Positions 46,123 through 56,277 of a DNA stretch of 64,000 bases are shown piece after piece. Positions within the stretch are counted from its first letter, which is position 1; every line of letters starts with the position of its first letter. Where the stretch lies: the NCBI GenBank assembly GCA_030525285.1, contig JAUNFA010000005.1, forward strand, positions 28,707 through 92,706, written 5' to 3'. The DNA is from Bacillota bacterium. Lineage in GTDB: Bacteria > Bacillota > Clostridia > Peptostreptococcales > Anaerovoracaceae. Under the pieces are notes generated by a model. It was not told the origin of the DNA, searched no databases, and saw only the letters and a program-made list of their open reading frames with translations. The translations under genes and the position numbers were made by a program.

Positions 46123-46149
46123 TTAGCACTCGGATAAGTTGAGTGCTAA
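46123..46149 (+). promoter_or_regulatory. CIRCE operator (HrcA binding site)
   Basis: TTAGCACTC, nine bases, GAGTGCTAA: a perfect match to the nine-base-arm CIRCE consensus. It covers the start of the message, so HrcA made from the next gene would repress the operon. Confidence 0.98.
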
Positions 46150-46166
46150 CAACAAAGGAGGCCGAT

Positions 46167-47216
46167 ATGGATTTAAGTGAAAGAAAACTGAAAATTTTAC
46201 AGGCCATTATTTACGATTTTATCAAAACTGCAGAGCCGGTAGGTTCAAGAACACTTTCCAAGAATTATGATCTTGGAATTAGTCCGGCGACTATTAGAAA
46301 TGAGATGTCGGACTTGGAAGAGATGGGGTATTTAAGTCATCCTCATACATCATCCGGTAGAGTTCCTTCAGAGAAGGCATACAGACTATATGTGGATAAG
46401 ATGATGGACAAGAGGGAGCTTACGACTATTGAGAAGAACAATATCGCTCAGAGTTTATATAACAATGTGACGGAACTCGAGAACATTGTTGAACGTGCAG
46501 CGCATATTCTTTCTGAGATAACGAATCTTACGGCATTTGCTATGACACCAAGTCAGGATGAGGATACGCTTAAGTATGTCAACCTGCTTCCGGTTGATGA
46601 GAAAACTGTGGTTCTGATGATTGTATCGGACAGCGGCAATGTGTCCAATACAGCTTTGAAGATAAACAAACCTGTATCGCCGGATACTTTGAATCTGCTT
46701 TCAAAGAATATGACCTACTGTTACAAGGGCAAGACCATAAGTGAGGCTCTTACGCTTGACATAATCGAGACTGTCAGAAATGACGCGGAATCTATGGCTA
46801 TGTATGCGAATACAATAGTGCCGAGCTTCATTAAGACACTTGAGGATATGCTCAACGTGAACCTTTACATGGATGGCTATACCAATATATTTTCTTTACC
46901 TGAGTACAGTGATATTGACAAGGCAAAGATGTTCTTCGAGATGATAGGCAGAAAGGACGATTTCGCACAGAAGCTTATCAACAGGGAGAACGGCATGATT
47001 ATCACCATAGGTAATGAGAATCAGGACGAGCAGCTTGTAGACTGTAGCCTGGTGACAGCAACCTATCATGTCAATGGTAAGCAGATTGGTAAAATTGGAG
47101 TAATCGGACCTACAAGAATGAAATATGGAGAAGTTACATCTGTAATGGAATTCTTGTCTGACAACATTAGCCAGGCTTTCAAAATAGCGGAAGGAGACGA
47201 TGATGAACAACACTAA
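46167..47216 (+). CDS. hrcA: Heat-inducible transcription repressor HrcA
   Basis: A 349-residue repressor. An N-terminal winged helix (LSERKLKILQAIIYDFIKT, GISPATIRNEMSDLEEMGYL, HPHTSSGRVPS) is followed by a GAF-like dimer domain. The ATG at 46167 follows AAAGGAGG; an upstream in-frame start at 46143 falls inside the CIRCE element and is not used. First gene of the chaperone operon. Confidence 0.96.
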   Translation: MDLSERKLKILQAIIYDFIKTAEPVGSRTLSKNYDLGISPATIRNEMSDLEEMGYLSHPHTSSGRVPSEKAYRLYVDKMMDKRELTTIEKNNIAQSLYNNVTELENIVERAAHILSEITNLTAFAMTPSQDEDTLKYVNLLPVDEKTVVLMIVSDSGNVSNTALKINKPVSPDTLNLLSKNMTYCYKGKTISEALTLDIIETVRNDAESMAMYANTIVPSFIKTLEDMLNVNLYMDGYTNIFSLPEYSDIDKAKMFFEMIGRKDDFAQKLINRENGMIITIGNENQDEQLVDCSLVTATYHVNGKQIGKIGVIGPTRMKYGEVTSVMEFLSDNISQAFKIAEGDDDEQH

Positions 47217-47769
47217 TGAGGATATTAAGGCTAATCAGCAGAATGAAGAAGCTGATAAAGCTGAAGATATAAAAGAAGAAGTTCCGGAAACCGAAGATGC
47301 TTCTGATAAGGAAGCCGCGGTAGAGGGAAATGAGGGTGGAAGCACTTCAGAAGAAACTCAGGAAGATGAGAGCACAAGGTACATGAGACTTATGGCAGAC
47401 TTCCAGAATTTTAAGAAGAGAGCCGCCAAAGAAAAGACGGATTTGTATCAGTATGCCAACGAGAAGATTATGACAGAGCTTCTTGAGGTGCTTGACAATT
47501 TCGAGAGAGCCCTTCAGCAGGAAGTCAGTGATAACGGCTTCAAAGAAGGAATGGAACTGATTTTCAAGCAGATGTTTGATGTGCTGGAAAAATCAGGTCT
47601 GGCAGAAATAGCAGCCCTGGGTGAGGATTTTGATCCAAACTTCCACAATGCAGTAATGACTGAAGAAAGCGAAGAATATGAAAGCGGTAAAGTTTCAGAA
47701 GTTCTGCAAAAGGGTTACACATTAAACGGTAAAGTAATTAGGCCAACAATGGTCAAAGTAGTAGGATAA
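47203..47769 (+). CDS. grpE: Nucleotide exchange factor GrpE
   Basis: A 188-residue exchange factor for DnaK. A long acidic, disordered N-terminus (to about 65) precedes the helical dimer and the beta domain with EDFDPNFHNAVMTEE, VSEVLQKGYTLNGKVIRPTMVKV. Tandem ATGs at 47200 and 47203 follow AAGGAG; the second has better spacing. It overlaps the end of hrcA. Confidence 0.95.
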   Translation: MNNTNEDIKANQQNEEADKAEDIKEEVPETEDASDKEAAVEGNEGGSTSEETQEDESTRYMRLMADFQNFKKRAAKEKTDLYQYANEKIMTELLEVLDNFERALQQEVSDNGFKEGMELIFKQMFDVLEKSGLAEIAALGEDFDPNFHNAVMTEESEEYESGKVSEVLQKGYTLNGKVIRPTMVKVVG

Positions 47770-47797
47770 ATGGGTTTAAACCATTAAGGAGGATAAA

Positions 47798-49660
47798 ATG
47801 GGAAAAGTAATAGGAATCGATTTAGGAACAACTAATTCATGTGTTGCAGTACTGGAAGGTGGAGAACCTGTAGTAATCGCAAACGCAGAAGGTAATAGAA
47901 CTACTCCATCAGTAGTAGGCTTCGCAAAGAATGGCGAAAGACTGGTTGGTGAAACTGCAAAAAGACAGGCCATCACTAACCCTGAAAGAACAATTGCTTC
48001 AATCAAGAGATATATGGGTACTGATCATACTGTTGAAATCGATGGTAAGAAGTATACACCGCAGGACATTTCAGCGATTATCCTGGGCAAGCTTAAGGCT
48101 GACGCAGAGAGCTACCTTGGTGAAAAAGTAAGTGAAGCAGTAATCACTGTACCTGCATACTTTACAGACAGCCAGAAACAGGCAACAAAGGACGCAGGAA
48201 AGATCGCCGGCCTTGATGTTAAGAGAATTATCAACGAACCTACAGCAGCATCACTGGCATATGGTCTTGATAAGGACGAGGAATCACACAAGATTCTGAT
48301 TTATGACTTGGGTGGCGGTACATTCGACGTATCAATTCTGGAACTGGGTGACGGTGTATTCGAAGTACTTGCAACAAGCGGCAACAACAAGCTGGGTGGC
48401 GATGACTTTGATGAAGCTGTATTAAACTTCCTGGCAGATTCATTCGCAAAGGAAAACGGAGTAGACCTGAGAAATGACAAGATGGCTCTTCAGAGACTGA
48501 AGGAAGCTGCAGAAAAGGCAAAGAAGGAACTGTCAAGTGCTCAGACTACAAATATCAACCTGCCTTTTATCACAGTTAATGAGAACGGACCTCTTCATAT
48601 GAATATGGATTTGACAAGAGCTAAGTTTGATCAGCTTACTGCAGATCTCGTAAACAAAACTGTAGAACCTATGAAGAAGGCAATGGCTGATGCAGGTCTT
48701 ACAAATAGTGATATTAGCAAGGTAATTCTGGTTGGTGGTTCAACAAGAATTCCTGCAGTACAGGAAGCTGTTAAGAAGATTACAGGTAAAGAACCGTTCA
48801 AGGGAATAAACCCTGATGAATGTGTTGCAGTTGGTGCAGCAATTCAGGCAGGTGTACTTACCGGTGAAGTTAACGACGTTCTGCTTCTGGACGTAACACC
48901 ACTTTCACTTTCAATTGAAACTCTGGGCGGAGTTGCTACAAAGCTTATCGAAAGAAATACAACAATTCCAACAAAGAAGAGTCAGGTGTTCTCAACTGCT
49001 GCAGACAATCAGAGTGCAGTAGACATTCACGTAATGCAGGGTGAAAGAGACATGGCTGCAGGAAACACAACACTGGGACGCTTCCAGCTGACAGGAATTC
49101 CGGCAGCACCACGTGGTGTACCACAGATTGAAGTTACATTTGATATCGATGCAAATGGTATTGTTAATGTAAGTGCAAAGGATCTGGGAACAGGTAAGGA
49201 ACAGAGCATTACAATCACTTCATCAACTAAACTGACAGAGGACGAAATCCAGGCTAAGGTTAAGGAAGCTGAACAGTATGCTGAAGAAGATAAGAAGAGA
49301 AAAGAAGAAGTTGAAGTAAGAAACCAGGCTGAGACTATGGTTTACGAAACTGAAAAGAACCTTAAGGAACTGGAAAACGCACTTTCGGAAGAAGAAAAGA
49401 ACGATATCGTTGCTGCAAAGGACGCTCTTAAGACTGCTCTTGAAGGTGGCAATATCGAAGATATCAAGGCTAAGCAGGAAGTACTTACAGAGAAATATCA
49501 TACAATTTCAACTAAGATGTACCAGCAGGCACAGCAGGCAGGAGCAGCAGGTCCAGGACCTGACATGGGTGCAGGCGTAAATCCTGGAGAAGGTACAGCT
49601 CCTGAAGGAGACAATGTCGTTGATGCTGACTTTGAAGTGGTAGACGACGACAAAAAATAA
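47798..49660 (+). CDS. dnaK: Chaperone DnaK (Hsp70)
   Basis: A 620-residue Hsp70. ATPase marks [27 protein letters not shown] and [13 protein letters not shown]; the interdomain linker [11 protein letters not shown]; the substrate-binding domain; and a lid ending in an acidic tail, DDDKK. AAGGAGG precedes the ATG. Works with GrpE and DnaJ encoded on either side. Confidence 0.98.
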   Translation: MGKVIGIDLGTTNSCVAVLEGGEPVVIANAEGNRTTPSVVGFAKNGERLVGETAKRQAITNPERTIASIKRYMGTDHTVEIDGKKYTPQDISAIILGKLKADAESYLGEKVSEAVITVPAYFTDSQKQATKDAGKIAGLDVKRIINEPTAASLAYGLDKDEESHKILIYDLGGGTFDVSILELGDGVFEVLATSGNNKLGGDDFDEAVLNFLADSFAKENGVDLRNDKMALQRLKEAAEKAKKELSSAQTTNINLPFITVNENGPLHMNMDLTRAKFDQLTADLVNKTVEPMKKAMADAGLTNSDISKVILVGGSTRIPAVQEAVKKITGKEPFKGINPDECVAVGAAIQAGVLTGEVNDVLLLDVTPLSLSIETLGGVATKLIERNTTIPTKKSQVFSTAADNQSAVDIHVMQGERDMAAGNTTLGRFQLTGIPAAPRGVPQIEVTFDIDANGIVNVSAKDLGTGKEQSITITSSTKLTEDEIQAKVKEAEQYAEEDKKRKEEVEVRNQAETMVYETEKNLKELENALSEEEKNDIVAAKDALKTALEGGNIEDIKAKQEVLTEKYHTISTKMYQQAQQAGAAGPGPDMGAGVNPGEGTAPEGDNVVDADFEVVDDDKK

Positions 49661-49682
49661 ATTATAAGCGAAGGACAAAATA

Positions 49683-50819
49683 ATGGCAGATAAGAGAGAT
49701 TATTATGAGGTCCTGGGTCTGAAGAAGGGTGCCAGTGATGACGAAATAAAGAAGGCATTCCGTAAGTTGGCTATGAAATATCATCCGGATAGAAATCCGG
49801 ATGATAAAGAAGCCGAGGAGAAGTTCAAGGAAGTTAACGAGGCTTATGCGGTTCTTTCGGATCCGGAGAAAAAAGATAAATATGATAGATTCGGACATGC
49901 GGGAGTAGACCCTAATGCCGGCTTTGACGGAGGTGGCGGCTTCGGCGGCTTCGGTGGTTTCGAGGATATATTTGATATGTTTGGTGGCTTCGGCGGCTTC
50001 GGTGGAGGCGGCGGAAGAAGGAGAAACGGTCCTGCCAAGGGAAATGACATTCAGAAGAGAATGACAATAACCTTTGAGGAAGCTGCTTTCGGCGTAAGCA
50101 AAGAAATCAAACTGCACAAATATGTTAAATGCAAGACCTGCTCAGGCACAGGAGCAGCACCGGGAACGTCAAAGAAGACATGTACACGATGCGGTGGTAC
50201 AGGTGAGGTAAGAACAGCTCAGAAGACACCGCTGGGTACTTTCCAGAGCGTATCTCCATGTCCTGACTGCGGTGGTGCAGGTGAAGTCAATGAAACTCCA
50301 TGCAGTGACTGCGGCGGAACAGGAAGAGTTCAGGATACTGTTACAATCAATGTCAATATTCCTGCAGGCGTAGATAATGACTCTGTAATTCCAATCAGAG
50401 GACAGGGTGAGCCGGGAGTGAATGGAGGTCCGGATGGTGACCTTTATCTGGTTCTCGGAGTTACGCCTCATAAGCTGTTTAAAAGAAAGGGTCAGGACTT
50501 ATGGCTTGAAATACCTATCAGCTTCAATCAGGCGGCTCTTGGCGATGACATAGTGATACCTACTCTTGAAGACAAGGTGTCCTACAAAATTCCACCGGGA
50601 ACGCAGCCTGATACTGTATTCAGACTTAGGGGCAAGGGAATTAAACATGTGAAGTCAAACCGAAAAGGAGACTTGTATGTCAAGGTAATCCTTGAGGTAC
50701 CGACAAAACTGAATTCAAAACAGAAAAAAGCAATAGAGAATATGGGTAAGGAAGTTAATAACGATTGTTATAAACGAAAGACTAGCTTCAAAGATGCATT
50801 GAAGGAATTCTTCTCATAA
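49683..50819 (+). CDS. dnaJ: Chaperone DnaJ (Hsp40)
   Basis: A 378-residue class A J-protein. J domain with HPD in [10 protein letters not shown]; a Gly/Phe-rich stretch at about 77-118; four zinc repeats ([32 protein letters not shown]); then the C-terminal substrate domains. Last chaperone gene of the operon before a strong terminator. Confidence 0.97.
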   Translation: MADKRDYYEVLGLKKGASDDEIKKAFRKLAMKYHPDRNPDDKEAEEKFKEVNEAYAVLSDPEKKDKYDRFGHAGVDPNAGFDGGGGFGGFGGFEDIFDMFGGFGGFGGGGGRRRNGPAKGNDIQKRMTITFEEAAFGVSKEIKLHKYVKCKTCSGTGAAPGTSKKTCTRCGGTGEVRTAQKTPLGTFQSVSPCPDCGGAGEVNETPCSDCGGTGRVQDTVTINVNIPAGVDNDSVIPIRGQGEPGVNGGPDGDLYLVLGVTPHKLFKRKGQDLWLEIPISFNQAALGDDIVIPTLEDKVSYKIPPGTQPDTVFRLRGKGIKHVKSNRKGDLYVKVILEVPTKLNSKQKKAIENMGKEVNNDCYKRKTSFKDALKEFFS

Positions 50820-50846
50820 GCTTTAAAGTGTGGTAATATATGTTAG

Positions 50847-50884
50847 AATAATGAGGATGCGGTTAAACGCATCCTCATTATTTA
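50847..50884 (+). terminator. Terminator after dnaJ
   Basis: A 15-bp perfect stem (50847-50861 with 50868-50882, loop GTTAAA). The T tract is short (TTATTTA), so some read-through to prmA is possible. Confidence 0.85.
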
Positions 50885-50958
50885 GGTAGTGCATTCGATA
50901 GATGCTCATTCTAAGGGATGCAGAGCAGGCAGAAAATGTTTATTGGAGGCAGATACTA

Positions 50959-51930
50959 ATGAAATATACAGAATTTAAAGTGAAGGGAACAAGTGCAGGA
51001 CTTGAACTTATCACTGCGATAATGATGAATCATGGGATTGATTATATATCTATAGATGATCCGGAAGATATGGAAGAGATATTAAGCAGGAAACACGAAT
51101 ACGGATGGGATTATATAGAAGACAATCTCAAAGAAAATCTGGACAGAGAACCTGCACTCTCAGTTTATTTTGATGAGGAAGATAAGAGTGATATAATTGA
51201 TGTTTTAAAGGCTGATATCGAGCAACTGGGCAAGGATGTGGCCGAAGGAAAATACGGTAGCGAATTTGATGTGGGAAGTCTAGAAATTACAATCAATGAA
51301 AGTGATGACAGCCAGTGGAAAGATAAATGGAAGGAATTCTTTCACCCGTCAAGAATAACAGACAGACTTGTTGTTAAACCTTCATGGGAGGAGTATAAGC
51401 CTGAGAAGAAAGATCTGGTCATAGAAATAGATCCGGGTATGGCATTCGGAACGGGAACTCACGAAACAACATCCCTTTGTATGAAACTTATGGAAAAGTA
51501 TATGGGTGAATCGGCTGAAGATGTTAAGGTTCTTGATGTGGGATGCGGTTCGGGGATTCTGAGTATTGCGGCAGCTCTTCTCGGATCTGCTGATGTCCTG
51601 GGAGTTGAGATTGATAAGGATGCAGTTCAGGTTGCCCGGGAAAATGTTGAGCTTAATGGTTGTGATGACAAGGTCAGAGTTATTGAAGGAGACCTTACCA
51701 AGGGAATCGATTTCAAGGGTAACATAATAGTTGCGAATCTGATGGCAGATCTTGTGATGCTTCTGAGTGAATCTGCGAAGGCGCATCTTGAAGAAAATGG
51801 TGTATTCATATCATCGGGAATTCTCACAGACAAGGAACAGATGGTATCAGAGGCAATAGAAAAGGCCGGCTTTATCATTGAAGAAGTAATGGTTGACGGC
51901 GAGTGGTGTGCAATAGCGGCGAGAGGATAA
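50959..51930 (+). CDS. prmA: Ribosomal protein L11 methyltransferase
   Basis: A 323-residue SAM methyltransferase. The N-terminal substrate domain begins MKYTEFKVKGTSAG; the SAM motif is KVLDVGCGSGILSIAAA; IDPGMAFGTGTHETTSLC and NLMADLV are PrmA marks. ATG 50959 follows GGAGG by nine bases; the longer frame from 50902 is not used. It starts the conserved prmA-rsmE-mtaB set that follows dnaJ in many Bacillota. Confidence 0.94.
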   Translation: MKYTEFKVKGTSAGLELITAIMMNHGIDYISIDDPEDMEEILSRKHEYGWDYIEDNLKENLDREPALSVYFDEEDKSDIIDVLKADIEQLGKDVAEGKYGSEFDVGSLEITINESDDSQWKDKWKEFFHPSRITDRLVVKPSWEEYKPEKKDLVIEIDPGMAFGTGTHETTSLCMKLMEKYMGESAEDVKVLDVGCGSGILSIAAALLGSADVLGVEIDKDAVQVARENVELNGCDDKVRVIEGDLTKGIDFKGNIIVANLMADLVMLLSESAKAHLEENGVFISSGILTDKEQMVSEAIEKAGFIIEEVMVDGEWCAIAARG

Positions 51931-51931
51931 A

Positions 51932-52672
51932 ATGAGCAGATTTTTCGTAAGCCCCGATGCTGTGGGCGATAATACAATTGTTATTGACAGTAGGGAGGAT
52001 ATACATCATCTGAGCAAGGTGTTAAGGCTTAGAGAAGGTGACAGTATAGATATTTCGGATTCTGTAAGCTGGGAATACAGATGTGTGATAACATCTATGG
52101 ACAAAAGTGCAGTTTTGCTAAAAATAATTGACAAGCAGAGTTTTGCAGCTGAACCTGAAACGAGAATTACATTGTTTCAGGGAATTCCAAAGGGCAGTAA
52201 ATTCGAGACAATAGTACAAAAATGCGTTGAGCTGGGTGTTGATACGATTCAGCCGGTATTTATGGACAGAACTGTAGTTGTTGATAAAGGTAATTATTCA
52301 AAAAAAATTGAAAGGCTTAACAAGATTTCTGCAGAGGCTGTAAAGCAGTGCAAACGAGGTATGGTGCCGCAGGTACTCAATTCTATAAAAGTACCGGAGA
52401 TGATAGAATCCTTTGACGATTACGATCTGGTGCTGTTCCCATACGAGAATGAAAAGGGAATTACAATCAAAGATGTGCTCACTGACGAACCCGGTGCGGG
52501 AGCAACGAATATTGCAGTTATTATAGGGCCGGAGGGCGGTTTTTCTGAAAAGGAGGCGGAGACTATCGTTGAGGCCGGAGGATTATCGGTTTCTCTCGGT
52601 AAGACGACACTCCGAACGGAGACTGCCGGAATGGCAGCAATTGCCATGATTCTTTACGAACTGGAATTGTAA
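51932..52672 (+). CDS. rsmE: 16S rRNA m3U1498 methyltransferase
   Basis: A 246-residue SPOUT enzyme with an N-terminal PUA-like domain (HHLSKVLRLREGD) and the knotted C-terminus with IGPEGGFSEKEAE and LGKTTLRTETAGMAAI. It lies one base after prmA, so the two are coupled. Confidence 0.95.
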   Translation: MSRFFVSPDAVGDNTIVIDSREDIHHLSKVLRLREGDSIDISDSVSWEYRCVITSMDKSAVLLKIIDKQSFAAEPETRITLFQGIPKGSKFETIVQKCVELGVDTIQPVFMDRTVVVDKGNYSKKIERLNKISAEAVKQCKRGMVPQVLNSIKVPEMIESFDDYDLVLFPYENEKGITIKDVLTDEPGAGATNIAVIIGPEGGFSEKEAETIVEAGGLSVSLGKTTLRTETAGMAAIAMILYELEL

Positions 52673-52736
52673 GTGAAATTATAGGAGCATTCCTTTGAAA
52701 TAAATGAAGAAATCAAATGATACGAGGAGAATTAAT

Positions 52737-54068
52737 GTGAGAGTAGCATTTCATACATTAGGGTGCAAGGTAAACCAATATGAAACTGATGCAATGAAAC
52801 AGGATTTCAGAGAGAAGGGTCACGAAATTGTGGACGAGAAAGACATGGCGGACGTATATGTGATAAACACGTGTACTGTAACGGCAATGGCCGACAAGAA
52901 ATCAAGACAATTTGTGCGCAGAATGAAGAAGCAGAATCCTGAAAGCGTAATTGTCGTTGCTGGATGCTATTCGCAGATTAATCCTGAGGATGTTGCTTCT
53001 GTAGAAGGGGTCGACATAGTAACGGGAACCTCAGAAAAGAACATGATTTGGGAATATGTTGCGAAATTTCTGGAAGATGGCATAAAGCAGGTGCATGTTA
53101 AAGGGTTTGAGGAACTCGACACCTATGAGGACAGTGGATTCCTGACCGGCTCTGAAAACAGAACAAGGGCATATATAAAAATCCAGGAAGGATGCAATAG
53201 ATTCTGCTCTTATTGTGTCATTCCGTATGCCAGAGGAAATATCAGAAGCAGGTCCCTTGAAAATATTCAGGAAGAGGCGCGAAGACTTATAGCTGAGGGA
53301 TATAAAGAAATCGTGCTTACCGGAATAAATACGGCTCTTTATGGTATGGAGGAAAGCAGAGATAAGGATGGGATTTATGGAGTTGAAAAAGCTATTGCTG
53401 CAATCAACCAGTTGGATGGAGACTTCAGAATAAGGTTAAGTTCTCTTGAGCCTGCCGTGGTCAATGCAGAATATGTCAAGGGCCTGATGAAATACAGTAA
53501 ACTGTGCCACCATGTTCACCTGAGCGCCCAGAGTGGAAGCGATAATGTGCTTGGGGCAATGAACAGACCATATAACCGCAGTGAATATATGGATATAGTT
53601 AAAGTTCTCAGAGAAGCTGACCCACTTTATGGAATATCCACAGATATAATAGTCGGATTTCCCGGCGAAAAGGATAAGGATTTCAGAGAAAGCTGTAGCC
53701 TGACAGAAGAGTGTGATTTTGTAAAAACTCACGTATTCAAATATTCAAAGAGACCTTTTACTAAAGCTGCTGATATGGATGGTCACGTTTCACCTGATAT
53801 AAAGAATCAGAGAAGCGAAATACTGCATGAAGCAGGCAAAAGAGCCGCAAAAGCATTCTTTGCAGGGAATACAGGAGTAACTGCAAGAGTTCTCATTGAA
53901 GAATTTGACAAAAATCTGGGCACAATGACAGGATATTCGGATAATTATATAAAAGTCTATTTGGATTGTGAAAGCCACGATATTTTTTCGGATTATGAGA
54001 ATACTTTTGTTGATGTTGTGCTCACAGGAGCATATGGCGACGGAATGAAGGGCGAGATTCATGAATAA
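52737..54068 (+). CDS. mtaB: tRNA t6A37 methylthiotransferase MtaB
   Basis: A 443-residue radical SAM enzyme that makes ms2t6A37. The UPF0004 domain (VAFHTLGCKVNQYETDAM, cysteines also in INTCTVT and VAGCYSQ), the radical SAM motif CNRFCSYC and a C-terminal TRAM domain are in order. I place the start at GTG 52737, seven bases after GAGGAG, which gives the usual N-terminus; the ATG at 52704 adds 11 residues and has no well-placed ribosome site. Confidence 0.92.
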   Translation: MRVAFHTLGCKVNQYETDAMKQDFREKGHEIVDEKDMADVYVINTCTVTAMADKKSRQFVRRMKKQNPESVIVVAGCYSQINPEDVASVEGVDIVTGTSEKNMIWEYVAKFLEDGIKQVHVKGFEELDTYEDSGFLTGSENRTRAYIKIQEGCNRFCSYCVIPYARGNIRSRSLENIQEEARRLIAEGYKEIVLTGINTALYGMEESRDKDGIYGVEKAIAAINQLDGDFRIRLSSLEPAVVNAEYVKGLMKYSKLCHHVHLSAQSGSDNVLGAMNRPYNRSEYMDIVKVLREADPLYGISTDIIVGFPGEKDKDFRESCSLTEECDFVKTHVFKYSKRPFTKAADMDGHVSPDIKNQRSEILHEAGKRAAKAFFAGNTGVTARVLIEEFDKNLGTMTGYSDNYIKVYLDCESHDIFSDYENTFVDVVLTGAYGDGMKGEIHE

Positions 54069-54837
54069 CAGTAGTGGGGTAAAAGAAGAACAGATGCTCC
54101 TGGCCTCCGTAGAGGATAAATTCAGACGTGCATCAGAAAATTACATGATGACATCAACAGGATTTCTTAACATGCACCAGAGAACGCTTGTAACTGAATT
54201 GTGGAAAAAGATAGGAAGAGGTCAAGGTGAAATCCGCCTGGAATTTGTGGGAGGATACGAGGACGCAGAAAGAACAGTGGCATGTTTCGTTCCTGACTAT
54301 GAAGAAAATCCGGAGGCACCGATTTGCGTAATAAGAGTTAATCCGCCGTCAGGAGGAAGGGCGCTTACCCACAGAGATTATTTGGGTTCTCTGACAGGGC
54401 TAGGATTGAAGCGTGATGTAATCGGAGATATTCTGGTTGATGAAGATTCAGCCGACATTGTAGTTTTAAATGAAATCAGCGATTTCATTATCATGAATTA
54501 CAGTAAAGCGGGAAGAACCAGTTTCCATGTGGAACTTAAGGATATTGAAGAGATTAAAATACCCGAATTAAGAACGAAAGAAATAAAAGATACTGTCGCT
54601 TCATTAAGGGTGGACAGCGTTGTATCTTCGGCCTTCGGTATGTCGAGAAGCAATGCGGCAGAAGCTGTACGAAAAGGTCTTGTATATGTGAATAGCATGC
54701 AGATTTTGAAAACAGACATGCAGGTTAATGAAGATGACAGAATAGTTCTGAGAGGTAAAGGTAAGGCCTGCCTCAAGGAGGTCGGATCTCAGACTCGTAA
54801 GGGAAGAATATTCATTCTTATTGAGCGGTATATTTAG
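54061..54837 (+). CDS. YlmH-like S4-domain RNA-binding protein
   Basis: A 258-residue protein with an N-terminal fold typical of YlmH (FLNMHQRTLVTELWKK, RVNPPSGGRALTHRDYLGSL) and a C-terminal S4 RNA-binding domain (VASLRVDSVVSSAFGMSRSN, RKGLVYVNSM). YlmH proteins have been tied to division and, more recently, to rescue of stalled 50S subunits. It overlaps mtaB by eight bases. Confidence 0.85.
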   Translation: MNNSSGVKEEQMLLASVEDKFRRASENYMMTSTGFLNMHQRTLVTELWKKIGRGQGEIRLEFVGGYEDAERTVACFVPDYEENPEAPICVIRVNPPSGGRALTHRDYLGSLTGLGLKRDVIGDILVDEDSADIVVLNEISDFIIMNYSKAGRTSFHVELKDIEEIKIPELRTKEIKDTVASLRVDSVVSSAFGMSRSNAAEAVRKGLVYVNSMQILKTDMQVNEDDRIVLRGKGKACLKEVGSQTRKGRIFILIERYI

Positions 54838-54842
54838 GGCTT

Positions 54843-54871
54843 TTGACATGAGAACATTAAGCGTATATAAT
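54843..54871 (+). promoter_or_regulatory. Perfect consensus promoter before the HIT gene
   Basis: TTGACA (54843-54848), 17 bp and TATAAT (54866-54871): full sigma-A consensus, the only one I found in the window. Start near 54878. Confidence 0.9.
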
Positions 54872-54904
54872 TGAAGTAATCCACAATGAAGGGGGGGTGA
54901 AAAG

Positions 54905-55246
54905 GTGAGCGATTGTTTATTCTGCAAAATTGTGGAAGGTGAAATTCCATCAGATAAGGTGTATGAGGATGACAGAATTCTGGCGTTCAGAGATCTTGAG
55001 CCGCAGGCACCGGTACATGTGCTGATTATTCCGAAGAAACACATTGCATCTCTTGACGATGTTAATGAAGAGGATAGTGAGATTCTGGGATATATAATGT
55101 GTAAGGTCAAGGATATTGCAGCTGATCTGGGCCTCGAAAACGGGTACAGACTTGTTAACAACTGCGGCGAAGACGGACTGCAGACTGTAAAGCACATACA
55201 TTTCCATCTTCTTGGCAAGAGAAAGATGATATGGCCTCCGGGTTGA
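54905..55246 (+). CDS. HIT family nucleotide-binding hydrolase
   Basis: A 113-residue HINT-like protein that hydrolyses AMP-lysine or related nucleotides. The first motif is CLFCKIVEGEIPS, and the histidine triad is in VKHIHFHLLG. The start is GTG after a run of seven G. A perfect promoter lies in front, so it is likely made at a high constant level. Confidence 0.93.
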   Translation: MSDCLFCKIVEGEIPSDKVYEDDRILAFRDLEPQAPVHVLIIPKKHIASLDDVNEEDSEILGYIMCKVKDIAADLGLENGYRLVNNCGEDGLQTVKHIHFHLLGKRKMIWPPG

Positions 55247-55286
55247 TGAATCGGTTTGGAAAGCCTTTAATGCCACCAAAAACTTC

Positions 55287-55315
55287 TTGCAATGACGTTT
55301 TGCTGATAGTATAAT
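55287..55315 (+). promoter_or_regulatory. Promoter of rpsU-yqeY
   Basis: TTGCAA (55287-55292), 17 bp and TATAAT (55310-55315). A TTGTATACAA palindrome at 55323-55332 overlaps the expected start site. Confidence 0.8.
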
Positions 55316-55383
55316 AAAAATGTTGTATACAAGCCGTTTTATGGTTTACATGATTTTTGACAAGTCAGGAGGTGAAACGGGGA

Positions 55384-55563
55384 ATGGCACAAGTTATAGT
55401 TAGAGAAAACGAAAGCTTAGAAAGTGCTCTTAAGAGATTCAAGAGATCATGCGCTAGAGATGGTGTTATGTCAGAACTTAGAAAGAGAGAGCATTATGAG
55501 AAGCCAAGCGTAAAGAGAAAGAAGAAGTCTGAAGCTGCTAGAAAAAAGGCTAGAAAGTACTAA
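55384..55563 (+). CDS. rpsU: 30S ribosomal protein S21
   Basis: A 59-residue basic protein ([20 protein letters not shown], then a Lys/Arg-rich tail). ATG 55384 follows AGGAGGTGA; an in-frame codon at 55357 is upstream of this site and not used. yqeY follows, as in most Bacillota. Confidence 0.96.
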   Translation: MAQVIVRENESLESALKRFKRSCARDGVMSELRKREHYEKPSVKRKKKSEAARKKARKY

Positions 55564-55590
55564 GCTTATTTTGGACGAGAGGTGTTTGAA

Positions 55591-56043
55591 TTGACCTTAA
55601 AAGAAAAATTGAATGCTGATTTTAAGGACGCAATGAAGAACAGGCAGACCGTCAGAAAAGAGACTATTAACTTCCTCAGAGCTGCCATCAAGCAGTACGA
55701 AGTGGATAACCGCGAAGAACTGGACGATGCAGGAATTGCAGCAATTGTTGCCAAACAAATTAAAATGCGCAAGGATGCATTGGCAGATTTTGAGAAAGCA
55801 GGTCGTGATGATCTGGTAGAGAGCAATAATGCTGAAATTGCAGTCCTTAATGAATATATGCCAAGGCAGTTGACTGCCGAAGAAATCGCAGCGCTTGTCA
55901 GCGAGACTGCTGCTGATGCCGGAATTGAGGCAGGAAGCGGCAAGTCATCAATGGGTAAGCTCATGGGAATGGTAATGCCTAAGGTAAAGGGTGTTGCCGA
56001 TGGCAATGATGTTAAGAAAGCTGTTATGGCTTTCTTGGATTAG
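55591..56043 (+). CDS. yqeY: GatB/YqeY domain protein
   Basis: A 150-residue helical protein with a tail domain like that of the GatB amidotransferase. LKEKLNADFKDAMKNRQTVRKET and EIAVLNEYMPRQLTAEEI are typical. The ribosome site GAGAGGTG (55577-55584) fits a TTG start at 55591 (six bases away) better than the GTG at 55582 within it. It follows rpsU by 27 bp on the same transcript. Its role is unproven; a tRNA-linked one is often assumed. Confidence 0.9.
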   Translation: MTLKEKLNADFKDAMKNRQTVRKETINFLRAAIKQYEVDNREELDDAGIAAIVAKQIKMRKDALADFEKAGRDDLVESNNAEIAVLNEYMPRQLTAEEIAALVSETAADAGIEAGSGKSSMGKLMGMVMPKVKGVADGNDVKKAVMAFLD

Positions 56044-56061
56044 CAATTTAATATGAAAGAG

Positions 56062-56101
56062 AACGATGTCAGTCTATATATTGGGTGACATCGTTTTTTT
56101 A
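56062..56101 (+). terminator. Terminator after yqeY
   Basis: A 10-bp perfect stem (AACGATGTCA with TGACATCGTT) and a run of about nine T. The stretch from here to 56277 holds only the direct repeat below. Confidence 0.9.
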
Positions 56102-56210
56102 TTGCTTTTCGCAATAAAAATTGAAATGCAGTCATTATATATGTAGTTGAATTAGTTCATTTAGTATTGCGTCATATTTAAGGAAATGATAAAATTGGTA
56201 AGAAAGTAGG

Positions 56211-56254
56211 AAATTCTATTTATCAGTATTTCGTTGAAGTGGTAAATTCTATTT
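56211..56254 (+). repeat. Direct repeat, 11 bp, 33 bp apart, before the AbrB gene
   Basis: AAATTCTATTT occurs at 56211-56221 and 56244-56254. The 33-bp period is three helical turns, so one protein could bind both copies on the same DNA face. Confidence 0.5.
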
Positions 56255-56277
56255 GGGGAAGCGAGCGATTCTTACTA

